DNA of 57,779 nucleotides from CALMEC01 sp031372145 (lineage in GTDB: Bacteria; Actinomycetota; Thermoleophilia; Miltoncostaeales; Miltoncostaeaceae): contig JANMKR010000191.1 of NCBI GenBank assembly GCA_031372145.1, forward strand, positions 1 through 57,779. The letters run 5' to 3'. This document shows positions 25,500 to 33,424 of this stretch, piece after piece (the stretch's first letter is position 1; each line of letters starts with the position of its first letter). The position numbers and the translations under genes are program-made. The notes below the pieces were generated by a model. The model was given only the letters and a program-made list of their open reading frames with translations. It was not told where the DNA came from and ran no database searches.

Positions 25500-26389
25500 G
25501 CGAAGCAGCGACCGATCCGCCGCCGACCGAGGCTGCGTCAGCGCCATTCGCTCCCGAACTCCTCCGCGTCGCCAAGCGCGACGACCGGGTCGTCCGCGCG
25601 GTCATGCATGGCCCGCCGGTCCTCATTTCGGAGCACCTCGACGTGTGGTTCGGATCCCGGCAGGTCCTGGACGGTATCGACATGGCGTTCCCGGAGCGCT
25701 CGGTGACAGCGCTGATCGGTCCGTCGGGGTGTGGCAAGTCCACCTACCTGCGTTGCCTCAACCGGATGCATGAGCTGGTGCCGGGTGCGCGGGTGCGCGG
25801 GAGCGTCCGTCTGCGCGACCGCGAGCTGTATTCCGCCGACGCCAATCCGATCGCGATTCGCCGTGCGATCGGGATGGTCTTCCAACGACCAAACCCGTTC
25901 CCGACGAAGTCGATCGCCGACAACATCCTCTCGGGCCCCAAGTTCAACCGCGTCAAGATGTCGCGCAGCGAGCGCGCCGAGTTGGTCGAGAAGTCGCTCG
26001 CCAACGCCGGCTTGTGGAACGAGGTCAGGGACCGGCTGAATGCTCCGGCCGGCGGCTTGTCCGGCGGCCAGCAGCAACGGCTGTGCATCGCGCGCGCCCT
26101 GTCGGTGGAGCCCGACGTGCTCCTGATGGACGAACCGTGCTCGGCGCTCGACCCTCAATCCACATATCGCATCGAGGACCTGATCGACCAGCTCAAGCTC
26201 CAACGGACGATCATCATCGTCACACACAACATGCAGCAGGCGGCACGGATCAGCGACTACACGGCGTTCATCACGATCGAGAACGAGGGCGAGCCGGGGC
26301 GTCTGGTCGAGACCGGGCCGACGCGGCAGATGTTCAGCAAACCGGCGAACGAGCGGACCGAGGCCTATGTGACGGGGCGTTTCGGCTAG
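25496..26389 (+). CDS. pstB: Phosphate ABC transporter ATP-binding protein PstB
   Basis: ATPase of the Pst phosphate importer, 297 residues. Walker A (GPSGCGKSTYLRCLNRM, including the PstB-typical LNRM), Q-loop (GMVFQRPNPFP), signature (LSGGQQQRLCIARAL), Walker B (VLLMDEPCSALDP) and the switch histidine (IVTHNMQQAARI) are all intact. There is a 35-residue N-terminal extension before the nucleotide-binding fold. Its ATG overlaps the stop of the PstC-PstA fusion. No phoU follows in this window, so regulation by PhoU, if any, is encoded elsewhere. Confidence 0.95.
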   Translation: MSEAATDPPPTEAASAPFAPELLRVAKRDDRVVRAVMHGPPVLISEHLDVWFGSRQVLDGIDMAFPERSVTALIGPSGCGKSTYLRCLNRMHELVPGARVRGSVRLRDRELYSADANPIAIRRAIGMVFQRPNPFPTKSIADNILSGPKFNRVKMSRSERAELVEKSLANAGLWNEVRDRLNAPAGGLSGGQQQRLCIARALSVEPDVLLMDEPCSALDPQSTYRIEDLIDQLKLQRTIIIVTHNMQQAARISDYTAFITIENEGEPGRLVETGPTRQMFSKPANERTEAYVTGRFG

Positions 26390-26432
26390 CAGATGTGTTC
26401 CGTGGTTGTCGTCTGAACGGTACTGTCGCGTC

Positions 26433-26717
26433 ATGGATTGGTTGACACGCGGATGGGACCGGGAGCATTGGGTCGCGCTTGGTGTCGGGCTGGCCGCTGG
26501 AATCGCCCTGGTGTTGCTCGGGAAGGGTGGCATCGCGGAGTTTGGGGCTGTCTTCTCCGCCGTGGTGTTGCGATGGGCGATCTGGCAGATACCGCCGACC
26601 GGCAGATCGCGCAGGGCGGGTGCCCCTGCGGGTGCACTCTCGAGACTCATGCAACTCGCGGTGGCCGTCTTGCTCGTCACGCTGCTGCTCGAGATTGCGA
26701 TGTCGCCGCTGAATTGA
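26433..26717 (+). CDS. Small membrane protein (94 aa)
   Basis: Two or three hydrophobic segments: HWVALGVGLAAGIALVLLG, GAVFSAVVLRWAIWQI and the C-terminal LMQLAVAVLLVTLLLEIAM, with a basic loop (PTGRSRRAGAP) between. I do not recognise the family. It starts 43 nt after pstB and could be cotranscribed. The ATG at 26433 is the plausible start; no strong ribosome binding site is seen. Confidence 0.55.
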   Translation: MDWLTRGWDREHWVALGVGLAAGIALVLLGKGGIAEFGAVFSAVVLRWAIWQIPPTGRSRRAGAPAGALSRLMQLAVAVLLVTLLLEIAMSPLN

Positions 26718-26768
26718 GCGTCGCGTTCCCGTCCCGGGTGCGGCCGTTCGTTCTCTACACTTCCCCGA

Positions 26769-27203
26769 ATGGCGAGGTTCACCACGACGATCACGTCACC
26801 GCTGCCGCCCGACGAGGCGTTTGCGCGGATGGCCGCGTTCGATCGCGTGCCCGAATGGGATCCAGCCACCCAGGCATCCGTGCGCGTCGGAGCGGAGCGT
26901 GGTCAGGGCGCGGAGTTCGATGTCACGACGCGCTTCGCCGGAAAAACGCAGCATGTGCGGTACCGCATGAGCGCCTACCAGTCCCCGCGCAGGTTCGTGT
27001 TGGACGCTGCGCTGCCGAACGGCATCGGGCTCCGGGACGAGATCACCGTCGCGCCAAACGGTACGGGCTCGCTGGTGACCTACGATGCGCGCATCCTGTC
27101 GGGCGGCATCTGGCGGCTTGCAGACCCGGTGTTCGCGATGCTATTCCGGCGCATCGGCGCACGGGCCATCCCGGGTCTCGAGCGCTACCTCGACGGTCGG
27201 TAG
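26769..27203 (+). CDS. SRPBCC-fold (polyketide cyclase/START-like) protein
   Basis: 144 residues with the helix-grip pattern: ARFTTTITSPLPPDEAFARM, the WDPATQASVR segment, AGKTQHVRYRMSAYQSPRRF and a C-terminal amphipathic helix. Proteins of this superfamily bind hydrophobic ligands in a deep cavity; the ligand is not predictable. It lies between a small membrane protein and a converging minus-strand membrane protein (7 nt gap at the 3' ends). Confidence 0.8.
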   Translation: MARFTTTITSPLPPDEAFARMAAFDRVPEWDPATQASVRVGAERGQGAEFDVTTRFAGKTQHVRYRMSAYQSPRRFVLDAALPNGIGLRDEITVAPNGTGSLVTYDARILSGGIWRLADPVFAMLFRRIGARAIPGLERYLDGR

Positions 27204-27210
27204 TGTCCTG

Positions 27211-28299
27211 TCACGGGCCGGCCACTGTCTCGGTCTGATCGGGGGTTCGTGAAGGCGCGCCAGATTCGGCTTCAGCCTCTTCGCGCAGTTGTCGGAAGCT
27301 GACGCCTTCGACCATGAGGAACAAGAAGCCGATCGCGACGCCGACAACGACCTCGGTCGCCTGCAGCCCCACGGCAAAGGCGAGGCAGCTGGCGCTCGAC
27401 AACGGAAATGTATGGGTGAGCGGGACGACGACCGCCGCCTGGAACACGCCGACATTGCCGGGAAGGACCGGGAAGATCTGTGCGACGGTGACGGTCACCA
27501 GGAGGAGGCCGGCGCCGCTCCACCCGGCGACGTCCAGGCCAAACGCCTGGAGCGCGCAGTAGATGCCCACCAGCTGGGCACCCCACGATGCGATGCTCGG
27601 AAGCACAACCGCGGCAAACTGGCGGGGGTTGCGCAACCCCATGTGGCTCTCGCGGACCGCGCCCCAGATCCGTGCGAACGCTCGGGTTGCCCGCACCCAC
27701 AGCGGGCCGGTGGACATCCACGGCGGCATGCGTTTTCCCGGACTGCGAAAGAGCGCGACCAGAACGATGGCCAGACAGACGAAGCCGATGACGAGGGTGG
27801 TGATCCACACCGACCGTGAGAGCGGAAGGAACAACCCCACGGTCACCACGACCGCAACCCACGCGATCGTCGAGACGAGGTTCTCAACGACCACCGATCC
27901 CAGCAGCATCGTGTTGCCGACGTCTTCGCCTCGTGCGGCAAGACGTCGGCGGGCCAAGAGCACCTTGACGATCTCGCCGAGCCTGGCCGCCAGGACGGTG
28001 TTGAACAGGAAGCCCACGAAGAGCGGGCTGACCAGGTCCCGCAAACGCGTGCGCGATCGGATCGCCGGCAGCCCGTCGACGACCCCTTTCCAGGCGAGTC
28101 CCTTGAACACGACCGATGCGGTGTTGGCGCCGATCGCCGCGAAGATGAACGCCCACGACTGGGGGTGCAGTGCCGTGCGCAATGCCCCCAGATCGACCTT
28201 CCAGACGACGAGTGCGGCGGCGCCGATCACCACCACGATCCGGATCGGCCAACTGACGCGCCGTACGATGCGACGTATCGCGGTGACCTGGGTCGTCAC
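27211..28299 (-). CDS. Lysylphosphatidylglycerol synthase-type transmembrane protein
   Basis: Integral membrane protein of 362 residues with about eight helices, matching the LPG_synthase_TM/UPF0104 family: RIVVVIGAAALVVWKVDLG, SPLFVGFLFNTVLAARLGEI, VVVENLVSTIAWVAVVVTVG and the PGNVGVFQAAVVVPL motif near the C-terminus. The C-terminal aminoacyltransferase domain of MprF is missing, so this is the flippase-like half only. The GTG at 28299 overlaps the stop of the polysaccharide deacetylase gene (GTGA), so the pair probably acts together in envelope modification. Upstream frame extension to 29934 is antisense noise. Confidence 0.85.
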   Translation of the reverse strand: MTTQVTAIRRIVRRVSWPIRIVVVIGAAALVVWKVDLGALRTALHPQSWAFIFAAIGANTASVVFKGLAWKGVVDGLPAIRSRTRLRDLVSPLFVGFLFNTVLAARLGEIVKVLLARRRLAARGEDVGNTMLLGSVVVENLVSTIAWVAVVVTVGLFLPLSRSVWITTLVIGFVCLAIVLVALFRSPGKRMPPWMSTGPLWVRATRAFARIWGAVRESHMGLRNPRQFAAVVLPSIASWGAQLVGIYCALQAFGLDVAGWSGAGLLLVTVTVAQIFPVLPGNVGVFQAAVVVPLTHTFPLSSASCLAFAVGLQATEVVVGVAIGFLFLMVEGVSFRQLREEAEAESGAPSRTPDQTETVAGP

Positions 28300-29096
28300 G
28301 CGACGTGGTCCACGAGATCGCCCAGCGCGACGGGTTCGAGGCCGCGCGCGCGAGCCGCTGTGCAGATCGGAACGATCGCCGTCGCCGTCTGGTCGCGTGA
28401 TGCAGATGGATCCCAGCCGTCGGCGTCGTGGAGCAACAGGACCCCGCCCGGGGTCAGGGCTCGGCAGGCCCTGTCGGCGATCACGTCGGCGCCCGGTTGG
28501 GCAGAGTCGAATACGCCGGTGCTCCAGCCGGCGAGCCGGTATCCCGCACGCCTGGCGGCGATCGCGGTCGCCGGCCCTCTGAATCCATGGGGCGCACGGA
28601 ACAGGCGCGTCAGCGCGCCGGGGCCGGCCGCATCGTGGATCGCCGCCTCGGTCCGTTGCAATTGGGCCTGCACGTGCGCGGGGGTACGAAACACGAGGAT
28701 CCCGTGGTCGTATCCGTGGCTTGCCAGCTCGTGCCCATCGGCGACGATACGTCGCACCAGGTCCGGGTGGCGCTCGACTTGGCGTCCCAGGACGAAGAAG
28801 GTCGCGCGCGCGTTCGCGTCGTCGAGCGCATCGAGGACCGCAGCTGTGGATGGGCCGGGACCGTCGTCGAACGTCAACGCAAATCGCGCCTGTCCAGCCG
28901 GGCCGCGATGCAAGACCGAGCCATAGAGCGGACTGTTGCGCGCGAACGCGCCCCAGGCGGCAATCGCACCCGCTCCGGCCGCCAGCACGCCGAGCGCCGG
29001 GCGGCGACGGGAGGTCGCCAGAGCGGCCGCGGCAACCCCGGCTTCGACTAGGAGGGCTCGCCGAATGGCCTCGCCCTTTCGCATCGGTTCGGCCAT
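28296..29096 (-). CDS. Polysaccharide deacetylase (NodB-like)
   Basis: Carbohydrate esterase family 4 enzyme that removes N- or O-acetyl groups from cell-wall polysaccharides. The NodB catalytic motifs are present: TFDDGPGPS (metal-binding aspartates, about residue 70 of the protein), SHGYDHG (the H-x-x-x-H motif), RAPHGFRGP and LLLHDADGW. A hydrophobic N-terminal stretch (VLAAGAGAIAAWGAFA) suggests membrane anchoring. I use the ATG at 29096; one 9 codons upstream (29123) is equally possible. It is divergent from fmdB, whose CIRCE operator lies in the shared upstream region, and overlaps the downstream LPG-synthase-type gene. Confidence 0.87.
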   Translation of the reverse strand: MAEPMRKGEAIRRALLVEAGVAAAALATSRRRPALGVLAAGAGAIAAWGAFARNSPLYGSVLHRGPAGQARFALTFDDGPGPSTAAVLDALDDANARATFFVLGRQVERHPDLVRRIVADGHELASHGYDHGILVFRTPAHVQAQLQRTEAAIHDAAGPGALTRLFRAPHGFRGPATAIAARRAGYRLAGWSTGVFDSAQPGADVIADRACRALTPGGVLLLHDADGWDPSASRDQTATAIVPICTAARARGLEPVALGDLVDHVA

Positions 29097-29165
29097 TGAG
29101 GATCCATGGGACACGACATCCACCAGGACCGCGCCATCGTATCAGCGGCGCGGCGCGACCGGGTG

Positions 29166-29208
29166 TTGGCACACGGGGTTCGAGAGTGCCAACGCAGTGT
29201 GCGATACT
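29166..29208 (+). promoter_or_regulatory. CIRCE operator (HrcA site) and promoter of fmdB
   Basis: TTGGCACAC - 9 nt - GAGTGCCAA spans 29166-29192, exactly the 9-9-9 layout of CIRCE (TTAGCACTC-N9-GAGTGCTAA), and the outer 8 bases on each side (29165-29172 with 29186-29193) pair perfectly. A -10 box GATACT follows at 29203-29208, so the -35 position (about 29180-29185) lies inside the operator, the expected arrangement for HrcA repression. The fmdB GTG is at 29245. The divergent deacetylase could also be affected. Confidence 0.75.
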
Positions 29209-29244
29209 TCCCACGGGATTTTTTCCGAAGTACGAGGAGATTGC

Positions 29245-29586
29245 GTGCCCGTTTACGAGTACCGGTGCGACAAGGGTCATGTCTTCGAAGTCATCCAGCG
29301 AATGAGCGAGGATGCGATCTCGAAGTGCGAAGTTTGCGGCAAACCTGCGCAGCGGGTGCTGTACGCGCCGGCGATCCACTTCAAGGGCACGGGGTTCCAC
29401 AACACCGACTACGGGACGAAGAAGCGCCCCCGCGACGGTGACAAGTCTGACGGCGGAACCAAGACCGAGAGCGCCTCGGCGGACACCGGTTCGGCCGGCT
29501 CGGACGCCGGCTCGTCGGACGGTGCGGTGAAGAAGGTCAAGGAAGCCACTCCGGCCGATACGGCCAAACGCGCGACCGGTCCCTGA
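29245..29586 (+). CDS. FmdB-family zinc-ribbon protein with disordered tail (Ruc-like)
   Basis: 113 residues. The N-terminal 50 are an FmdB zinc ribbon: VPVYEYRCDKGHVFEVIQRM then SKCEVCGKPAQRVL, followed by the typical FKGTGFHNTDYG. The first zinc knuckle is CxxG-H (Cys8, His12) rather than CxxC; the second is intact (Cys28, Cys31). The last 60 residues are low-complexity, S/G/T/D/K-rich and presumably disordered. This layout is that of Mycobacterium tuberculosis Ruc (Rv0991c), described as a redox- and heat-responsive chaperone. The GTG is preceded by GAGGAG. A CIRCE-type HrcA operator in the promoter supports a heat-shock role. Function here is inferred from architecture and regulation. Confidence 0.83.
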   Translation: MPVYEYRCDKGHVFEVIQRMSEDAISKCEVCGKPAQRVLYAPAIHFKGTGFHNTDYGTKKRPRDGDKSDGGTKTESASADTGSAGSDAGSSDGAVKKVKEATPADTAKRATGP

Positions 29587-29740
29587 CGTCCCGACGGCCC
29601 GGTTCGTGCGGGCGGTCACTATCTTCAGTCGCTCACGTGCCGGATTCAACCCTCCCGGTACGGGGCGTGGGGACGTCTCGACGGCCCTCTGATTGCTCCC
29701 GCCGCCGTCGCTTCGCGAACGGGGTAGTCCGACCGGTGAA

Positions 29741-29934
29741 GCGGCCATTTGGCTGTGCACGCGCGGCCAATCGTGTCGGTTTGCGACACACCTTCGACAC
29801 AGTTTGGACACAGTTCGCGCCGCATTTCCCGCAAGAACTGCCCGCTCAGGCTGGCTTTCGACCGAAACCGGCGTGGCCAATTGGCCGTGTCCGCGGCGGT
29901 CAATCGTGTCGCCCGACGACACACGTGTTGACAC
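29741..29934. repeat. Direct repeat of a ~61-bp hairpin-bearing unit in a gene-free region
   Basis: The 378-nt gap between the converging fmdB (ends 29586) and LCP gene (ends 29965) has no gene but holds two copies of one unit, 29741-29800 and 29873-29934, about 132 bp apart. Shared blocks in order: GGCCA(T/A)TTGG(C)(T/C)GTG, CGCG, GG(C/T)CAATCGTGTCG, five variable bases, CGACACAC, four to five variable bases, GACAC. In each copy GTGTCG pairs with CGACAC (6-bp stem, 5-nt loop: GTTTG in copy 1, CCCGA in copy 2). In copy 2 the first block is a perfect 12-bp palindrome (29875-29886). The repeat probably begins a little earlier at TCGACCG/CCGACCG. Its role is unknown. Confidence 0.75.
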
Positions 29935-29964
29935 CGAGGCGACGCAGCAGTGCGGGTGCAGCGG

Positions 29965-31086
29965 CTAGCTCGACCCCTCGAATCGACGTACCTGCTGTTC
30001 GGCCTTGTCGGGGTTGTAGAGGAAGTAGAACGTCCCGCCGATGATCGTGGGATCGCCCGCCAGCACGTCGCGATCACCGGGCGCCGTTGTGAGCTTGCCT
30101 TGCAGCCACCCCAACTTGGCCAGGTCGGTCGCGGACATGTCGGTCGACATCGCCCGGATCATGCGCGCGCCACGCCACGGGGCGGCCGGCAAGCCGGACC
30201 ACGAGAGCACCTTCGTCTTGAGCGCCGCGACGACGAGCTGCTGTCGCTGCGCACGCTGAAGGTCGCCATCGCAATGGCGCACACGGGAGTAGACGAGCGC
30301 CTCGGCGCCGTTCAGCGCAATCTGCCCGCGGCGAAAGCTGACGCTCGTGCCCCCGGGGTAGTCACAGTTGTGAAGATCGAACGGGTTCTTGAGCGTGATG
30401 CCCCCGACGGCGTCGACCATCTTGGCGACGCCTTTGAAGTCGATCACCATCAGATGATTGATCGGCAGCCCGATCTCCGTGCCGATCGCGCGGATGACGC
30501 CGCGGTTGCCACCGTAGGCAAAGGCCTCACCGATCTTGATGTGGCCCTGTCCGGGGTACTCGACACGCAGATCGCGGGGAATCGACAGGTAGCGGATCTT
30601 GCCCGCGCCCGGATCGGTGCGCATGATCATGATGGTGTCCGCCCGGGCGCCGCTGCGATCCCGGTCGGCGTCGGATCCGATGATCAGGGTGTTCTGCGGC
30701 GTGCCGAGCAACCCACCCTTGGGATCGGCCAGCGACCTGCGTGCGCTCGCGGTGATGCGCTTGTTGGCATCCGCGGCTGCCCCGCGCAGCGCGAAGTACC
30801 CCAGCGTCGCCCATCCGACGAACACGACGAGCACCAACCCCAGGAGTCGCAGGGCGACACCACCCTTGCCGACGCCGCGCAGCGACCACCAGCGCCGCCG
30901 CGCCGGGGACGGTGCCGGCGTTGCACGTGCCGTGCGCGGCGGCGGCGGGCGCTTGGGCGTCCGGTCACGTTCCTTGGGTTCGACCGCATTCAGCTCACGC
31001 AGCGCGGCGAGCTCCTGCGACGGATCCTCCTGGGCACGTCCATGCGCGCGAAAGCGCCGGTACGGCTTCTTCGTCGGCGAACTCAC
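29965..31086 (-). CDS. LytR-CpsA-Psr (LCP) family cell-wall glycopolymer transferase
   Basis: Membrane-anchored enzyme that attaches glycopolymers from lipid carriers to peptidoglycan. The 373-residue protein has a charged, proline-rich cytoplasmic N-terminus, one membrane helix (LRLLGLVLVVFVGWATLGYF, about residue 85-105) and an extracellular LCP domain: NTLIIGSDADRDRSGARADT, IRYLSIPRDLRVEYPGQGHI, FAYGGNRGVIRAI, INHLMVIDFKGVAKMVDAVGG and RVRHCDGDLQRAQRQQ, containing the conserved arginines that bind the pyrophosphate. The GTG at 31086 is chosen over the longer frame, which runs antisense through the ROK gene. It is divergent from the ROK kinase gene. Confidence 0.9.
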   Translation of the reverse strand: MSSPTKKPYRRFRAHGRAQEDPSQELAALRELNAVEPKERDRTPKRPPPPRTARATPAPSPARRRWWSLRGVGKGGVALRLLGLVLVVFVGWATLGYFALRGAAADANKRITASARRSLADPKGGLLGTPQNTLIIGSDADRDRSGARADTIMIMRTDPGAGKIRYLSIPRDLRVEYPGQGHIKIGEAFAYGGNRGVIRAIGTEIGLPINHLMVIDFKGVAKMVDAVGGITLKNPFDLHNCDYPGGTSVSFRRGQIALNGAEALVYSRVRHCDGDLQRAQRQQLVVAALKTKVLSWSGLPAAPWRGARMIRAMSTDMSATDLAKLGWLQGKLTTAPGDRDVLAGDPTIIGGTFYFLYNPDKAEQQVRRFEGSS

Positions 31087-31141
31087 TCGGGCACGATGGT
31101 AGCGTCCTGCCTCGGGTCGGCCCGCACGGGGGGTTCTGTCG

Positions 31142-32029
31142 GTGGTTGTGGGAGTAGACGTCGGGGGCACGAAGATCGCTGGCGCAGTGGTGGCCCGTGA
31201 CAGTTCGCTGCGCGCGTCGGCGACCCTGCCCACTCCGGTCGCCGGAGCGGAGCTCGTGCAGGCGATCGGCGACCTGGTCGAACGACTGCGGACCGAGTGC
31301 GGCGAGGAGATCCTGGCGGTCGGCGTGGGCCTGCCGTCGCTCATCGACAGGCGAACCGGGCTGGTTCGGATGAGCGCAAACATCGACCTTGCCGAAATCG
31401 ACGCACGGTCGGTGCTGCAGGAACGCTTGGGTGTTCCGATCGGGCTCGAGAACGACGCGAACCTCGCGGCGCTGGCCGAGCACCGGGTGGGCGCCGGACG
31501 CGACCACGGCGACATCGTCATGTTGACCATCGGCACGGGGGTCGGGGGCGGGATCATCGCCGGCGGCAGGGTGTTTCGTGGCGGTAGTGGAACCGGCGCC
31601 GAGCTGGGGCACATGGTGGTGCGGGCGGACGGCCCGCCCTGCCAGCGCAACTGCCCCAACCGGGGGTGTCTCGAGACGATGTGCAGCGGGACGGCGATCG
31701 CGCGTGATGCCGGGATGCCCGCCGAGGAGGTCGTACGTCGCGCGGGCGAGGGGGACGCGGCCGCGATCGCAGTGCTCGATCGCGCCGGTCGCTACCTGGG
31801 CGTCGGCCTGTCCAGTCTGGCCAACATCTTCAATCCCGATGCGTTCGTCATCGGCGGTGGCGTTGGGGCGGCCAGGGATCTGCTGCTCGGTCCCGCGACA
31901 CACGAATACCGGTCGCGGGCCTTGCCACCCAACGCCGAGGCGCAGGTGGTGCCCGCAGCCCTCGGTCCGCGCGCCGGAGCCATTGGCGCCGGCCTGCTCG
32001 CGTGGGATCTGGTCGACGCAGTTGCCTGA
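31142..32029 (+). CDS. ROK-family sugar kinase (glucokinase-like)
   Basis: 295-residue ROK kinase. The phosphate-1 motif is GVDVGGTKIAGAVV at the N-terminus, the catalytic aspartate lies in LENDANLAALAEH, the phosphate-2 motif is TIGTGVGGGII, and the ROK signature with the zinc site is ELGHMVVRADGPPCQRNCPN followed by RGCLE. The zinc cysteines have wider spacing (C-x3-C-x4-C) than the usual CxCGxxGC. Glucose is the likeliest substrate, but ROK specificities vary. The start is a GTG at 31142 or 31148. The end overlaps the TTG start of rsmI by 8 nt, an odd pairing of a sugar kinase with an rRNA methylase. Confidence 0.9.
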   Translation: MVVGVDVGGTKIAGAVVARDSSLRASATLPTPVAGAELVQAIGDLVERLRTECGEEILAVGVGLPSLIDRRTGLVRMSANIDLAEIDARSVLQERLGVPIGLENDANLAALAEHRVGAGRDHGDIVMLTIGTGVGGGIIAGGRVFRGGSGTGAELGHMVVRADGPPCQRNCPNRGCLETMCSGTAIARDAGMPAEEVVRRAGEGDAAAIAVLDRAGRYLGVGLSSLANIFNPDAFVIGGGVGAARDLLLGPATHEYRSRALPPNAEAQVVPAALGPRAGAIGAGLLAWDLVDAVA

Positions 32030-32870
32030 ACCGGGCAGGCTGCTCGTCGTCGCGACGCCGATCGGGAACCTGGCCGACCTCTCGCCGCGTGCGGCCGCTG
32101 CGCTGTGTACGGCCGATGTCGTCGCGTGCGAGGACACCCGCCGGACGGCGACGCTGTTGCGCCACGCCGGGTCGTCTGTGCGGATGGTGCCCGTGCACGA
32201 ACACAACGAGGCCGCGCGCGCCGAGGATCTGGTGCGTCGGATGCAGGAGGGCGAGACGATCACGCTGGTCAGCGACGCCGGGATGCCAGGGATCAGCGAC
32301 CCCGGGCGGCGAGTGATCGGCGCGGCCCTCGACGCGGGGCTCGTCGTCAGCGTGATTCCAGGACCGAGCGCGGTCGAGGCCGCCCTCGTCGCGTCGGGCC
32401 TCCCGGTCGAGCCGTTCGCATTTGTCGGGTTCTTCCCACGAAAGGCAGGCGACCGCGCGACGTTGTTTGCGCAGTACGGCGCCTGGCCCGGCAGCGTCGT
32501 GGGCTTCGAGAGTCCGCGCCGCGTGGGCGCGCTCCTTGCGGCGCTGGCGGCGGTCGATCCGCAACGTCAGGTTGCGGTGTGTCGTGAGCTGACGAAGATG
32601 CACGAGGAGGTTGTCCGGGGCACGGCCGCGGAACTCGCTGTGCGGTATGCCCAAGCGCCATACGGCGAGGTGACCCTGGTGATCGGCCCGGCGGCGACAC
32701 CTGTCGGGGCTGACGACGATCGCGTCGCCCACAGTGTGGCCGTGCTCCTCGAGGCGGGCCTGAGTCCCGCGCGGGCAGCCGATGTCGTTTCGCGTCTGGG
32801 CCTGGGCGCCCGGAACGCGGCCTACCGCGAAGCGCTCGCCGCCGCACGACGCGATCCCGATGGCGCCTGA
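32022..32870 (+). CDS. rsmI: 16S rRNA (cytidine-1402-2'-O)-methyltransferase
   Basis: SAM-dependent tetrapyrrole-methylase-fold enzyme that 2'-O-methylates C1402 in the ribosomal decoding centre. The 282-residue product shows all family blocks: LLVVATPIGNLADLSPRA, VACEDTRRTATLL, LVSDAGMPGISDPGRR, VIPGPSAVEAALVASGLP, FVGFFPRKAGDR, ESPRRVGALLAAL and CRELTKMHEEVVRGTAAEL. The TTG at 32022 is the only start that gives the expected N-terminus (PEPGRLLVVATP); it overlaps the ROK gene by 8 nt. Confidence 0.93.
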   Translation: MPEPGRLLVVATPIGNLADLSPRAAAALCTADVVACEDTRRTATLLRHAGSSVRMVPVHEHNEAARAEDLVRRMQEGETITLVSDAGMPGISDPGRRVIGAALDAGLVVSVIPGPSAVEAALVASGLPVEPFAFVGFFPRKAGDRATLFAQYGAWPGSVVGFESPRRVGALLAALAAVDPQRQVAVCRELTKMHEEVVRGTAAELAVRYAQAPYGEVTLVIGPAATPVGADDDRVAHSVAVLLEAGLSPARAADVVSRLGLGARNAAYREALAAARRDPDGA

Positions 32871-32884
32871 AGCGCCTTCGGCGC

Positions 32885-33412
32885 TCAGACGTTGATCGCG
32901 GCTGAGGCCAGGCGCAGCGACAAGTACACGTCGTCGACGACGTAGTCAGAGGGGCGTTCGTCGGCGATCCGATCCAAACGGTCGGCGGCGCCCGCCACCA
33001 CCGCGCGCGCGATTTGTTCCTCGATCGGCATTGCCCACACGGTGCACCTGCCCACCTCGATGGGCTTGGCGAAGCGTCGCAGCAACGGGAAGTCGGCATG
33101 CAGGTGACCGCCCGCGCCGTGGTGGGTCAGGCCGCCGCTGATGTCCACCGCCACATCGCACCACGCTCCCTGTGCACGGAGCGACGAGATCTGGTCGTCC
33201 GCTTCATACCGAGCCACGAGTCCGACGGCGGCCGCGGCCGTCTGCATCGCGTCTTCTGCGACCTCCACGTCGAGGTCATCGGGTATCACCGAAAAGCCCA
33301 GGAGCGCACGCGCGGTACTGCCCCCGACCACCCAATCGGTCGCCGCCCCGTCGAGGCGTTCGGCCAATGCGATCAGGGCCGTCGCGAGCTGCGGCGGGAG
33401 CGAAAAAGGCAC
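32885..33412 (-). CDS. Nucleotidyltransferase-fold protein
   Basis: 175 residues. The N-terminal part has the minimal nucleotidyltransferase signature WVVGGSTARALLGFSVIPDD followed by LDVEV, with the G-G-S and the D-x-D-type acidic pair of the Pol-beta-like fold. The middle (ISSLRAQGAWCDVAVDISGG) carries a third acidic residue. The C-terminus is helical. Substrate unknown; such proteins include aminoglycoside-type and HEPN-linked transferases. The GTG at 33412 is preceded by TAGAGT ending 6 nt upstream, so its mRNA is probably leaderless. It is divergent from metG. Confidence 0.7.
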   Translation of the reverse strand: MPFSLPPQLATALIALAERLDGAATDWVVGGSTARALLGFSVIPDDLDVEVAEDAMQTAAAAVGLVARYEADDQISSLRAQGAWCDVAVDISGGLTHHGAGGHLHADFPLLRRFAKPIEVGRCTVWAMPIEEQIARAVVAGAADRLDRIADERPSDYVVDDVYLSLRLASAAINV

Positions 33413-33415
33413 TTG

Positions 33416-33424
33416 TAGACTCTA
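33416..33424. promoter_or_regulatory. Overlapping divergent -10 boxes between the nucleotidyltransferase gene and metG
   Basis: The 9-bp palindrome TAGACTCTA reads TAGACT on the plus strand (33416-33421) and TAGAGT on the minus strand (33424-33419). The minus box lies 6 nt before the GTG at 33412, right for a leaderless mRNA. The plus box ends 2 nt before the metG ATG, which would put the start point inside metG. Confidence 0.45.

Noticed and set aside
27211..29934. 907-codon frame extending the LPG-synthase-type protein upstream
   Set aside because: Only the part from the GTG at 28299 matches the family; the remainder overlaps the deacetylase and fmdB in wrong frames.
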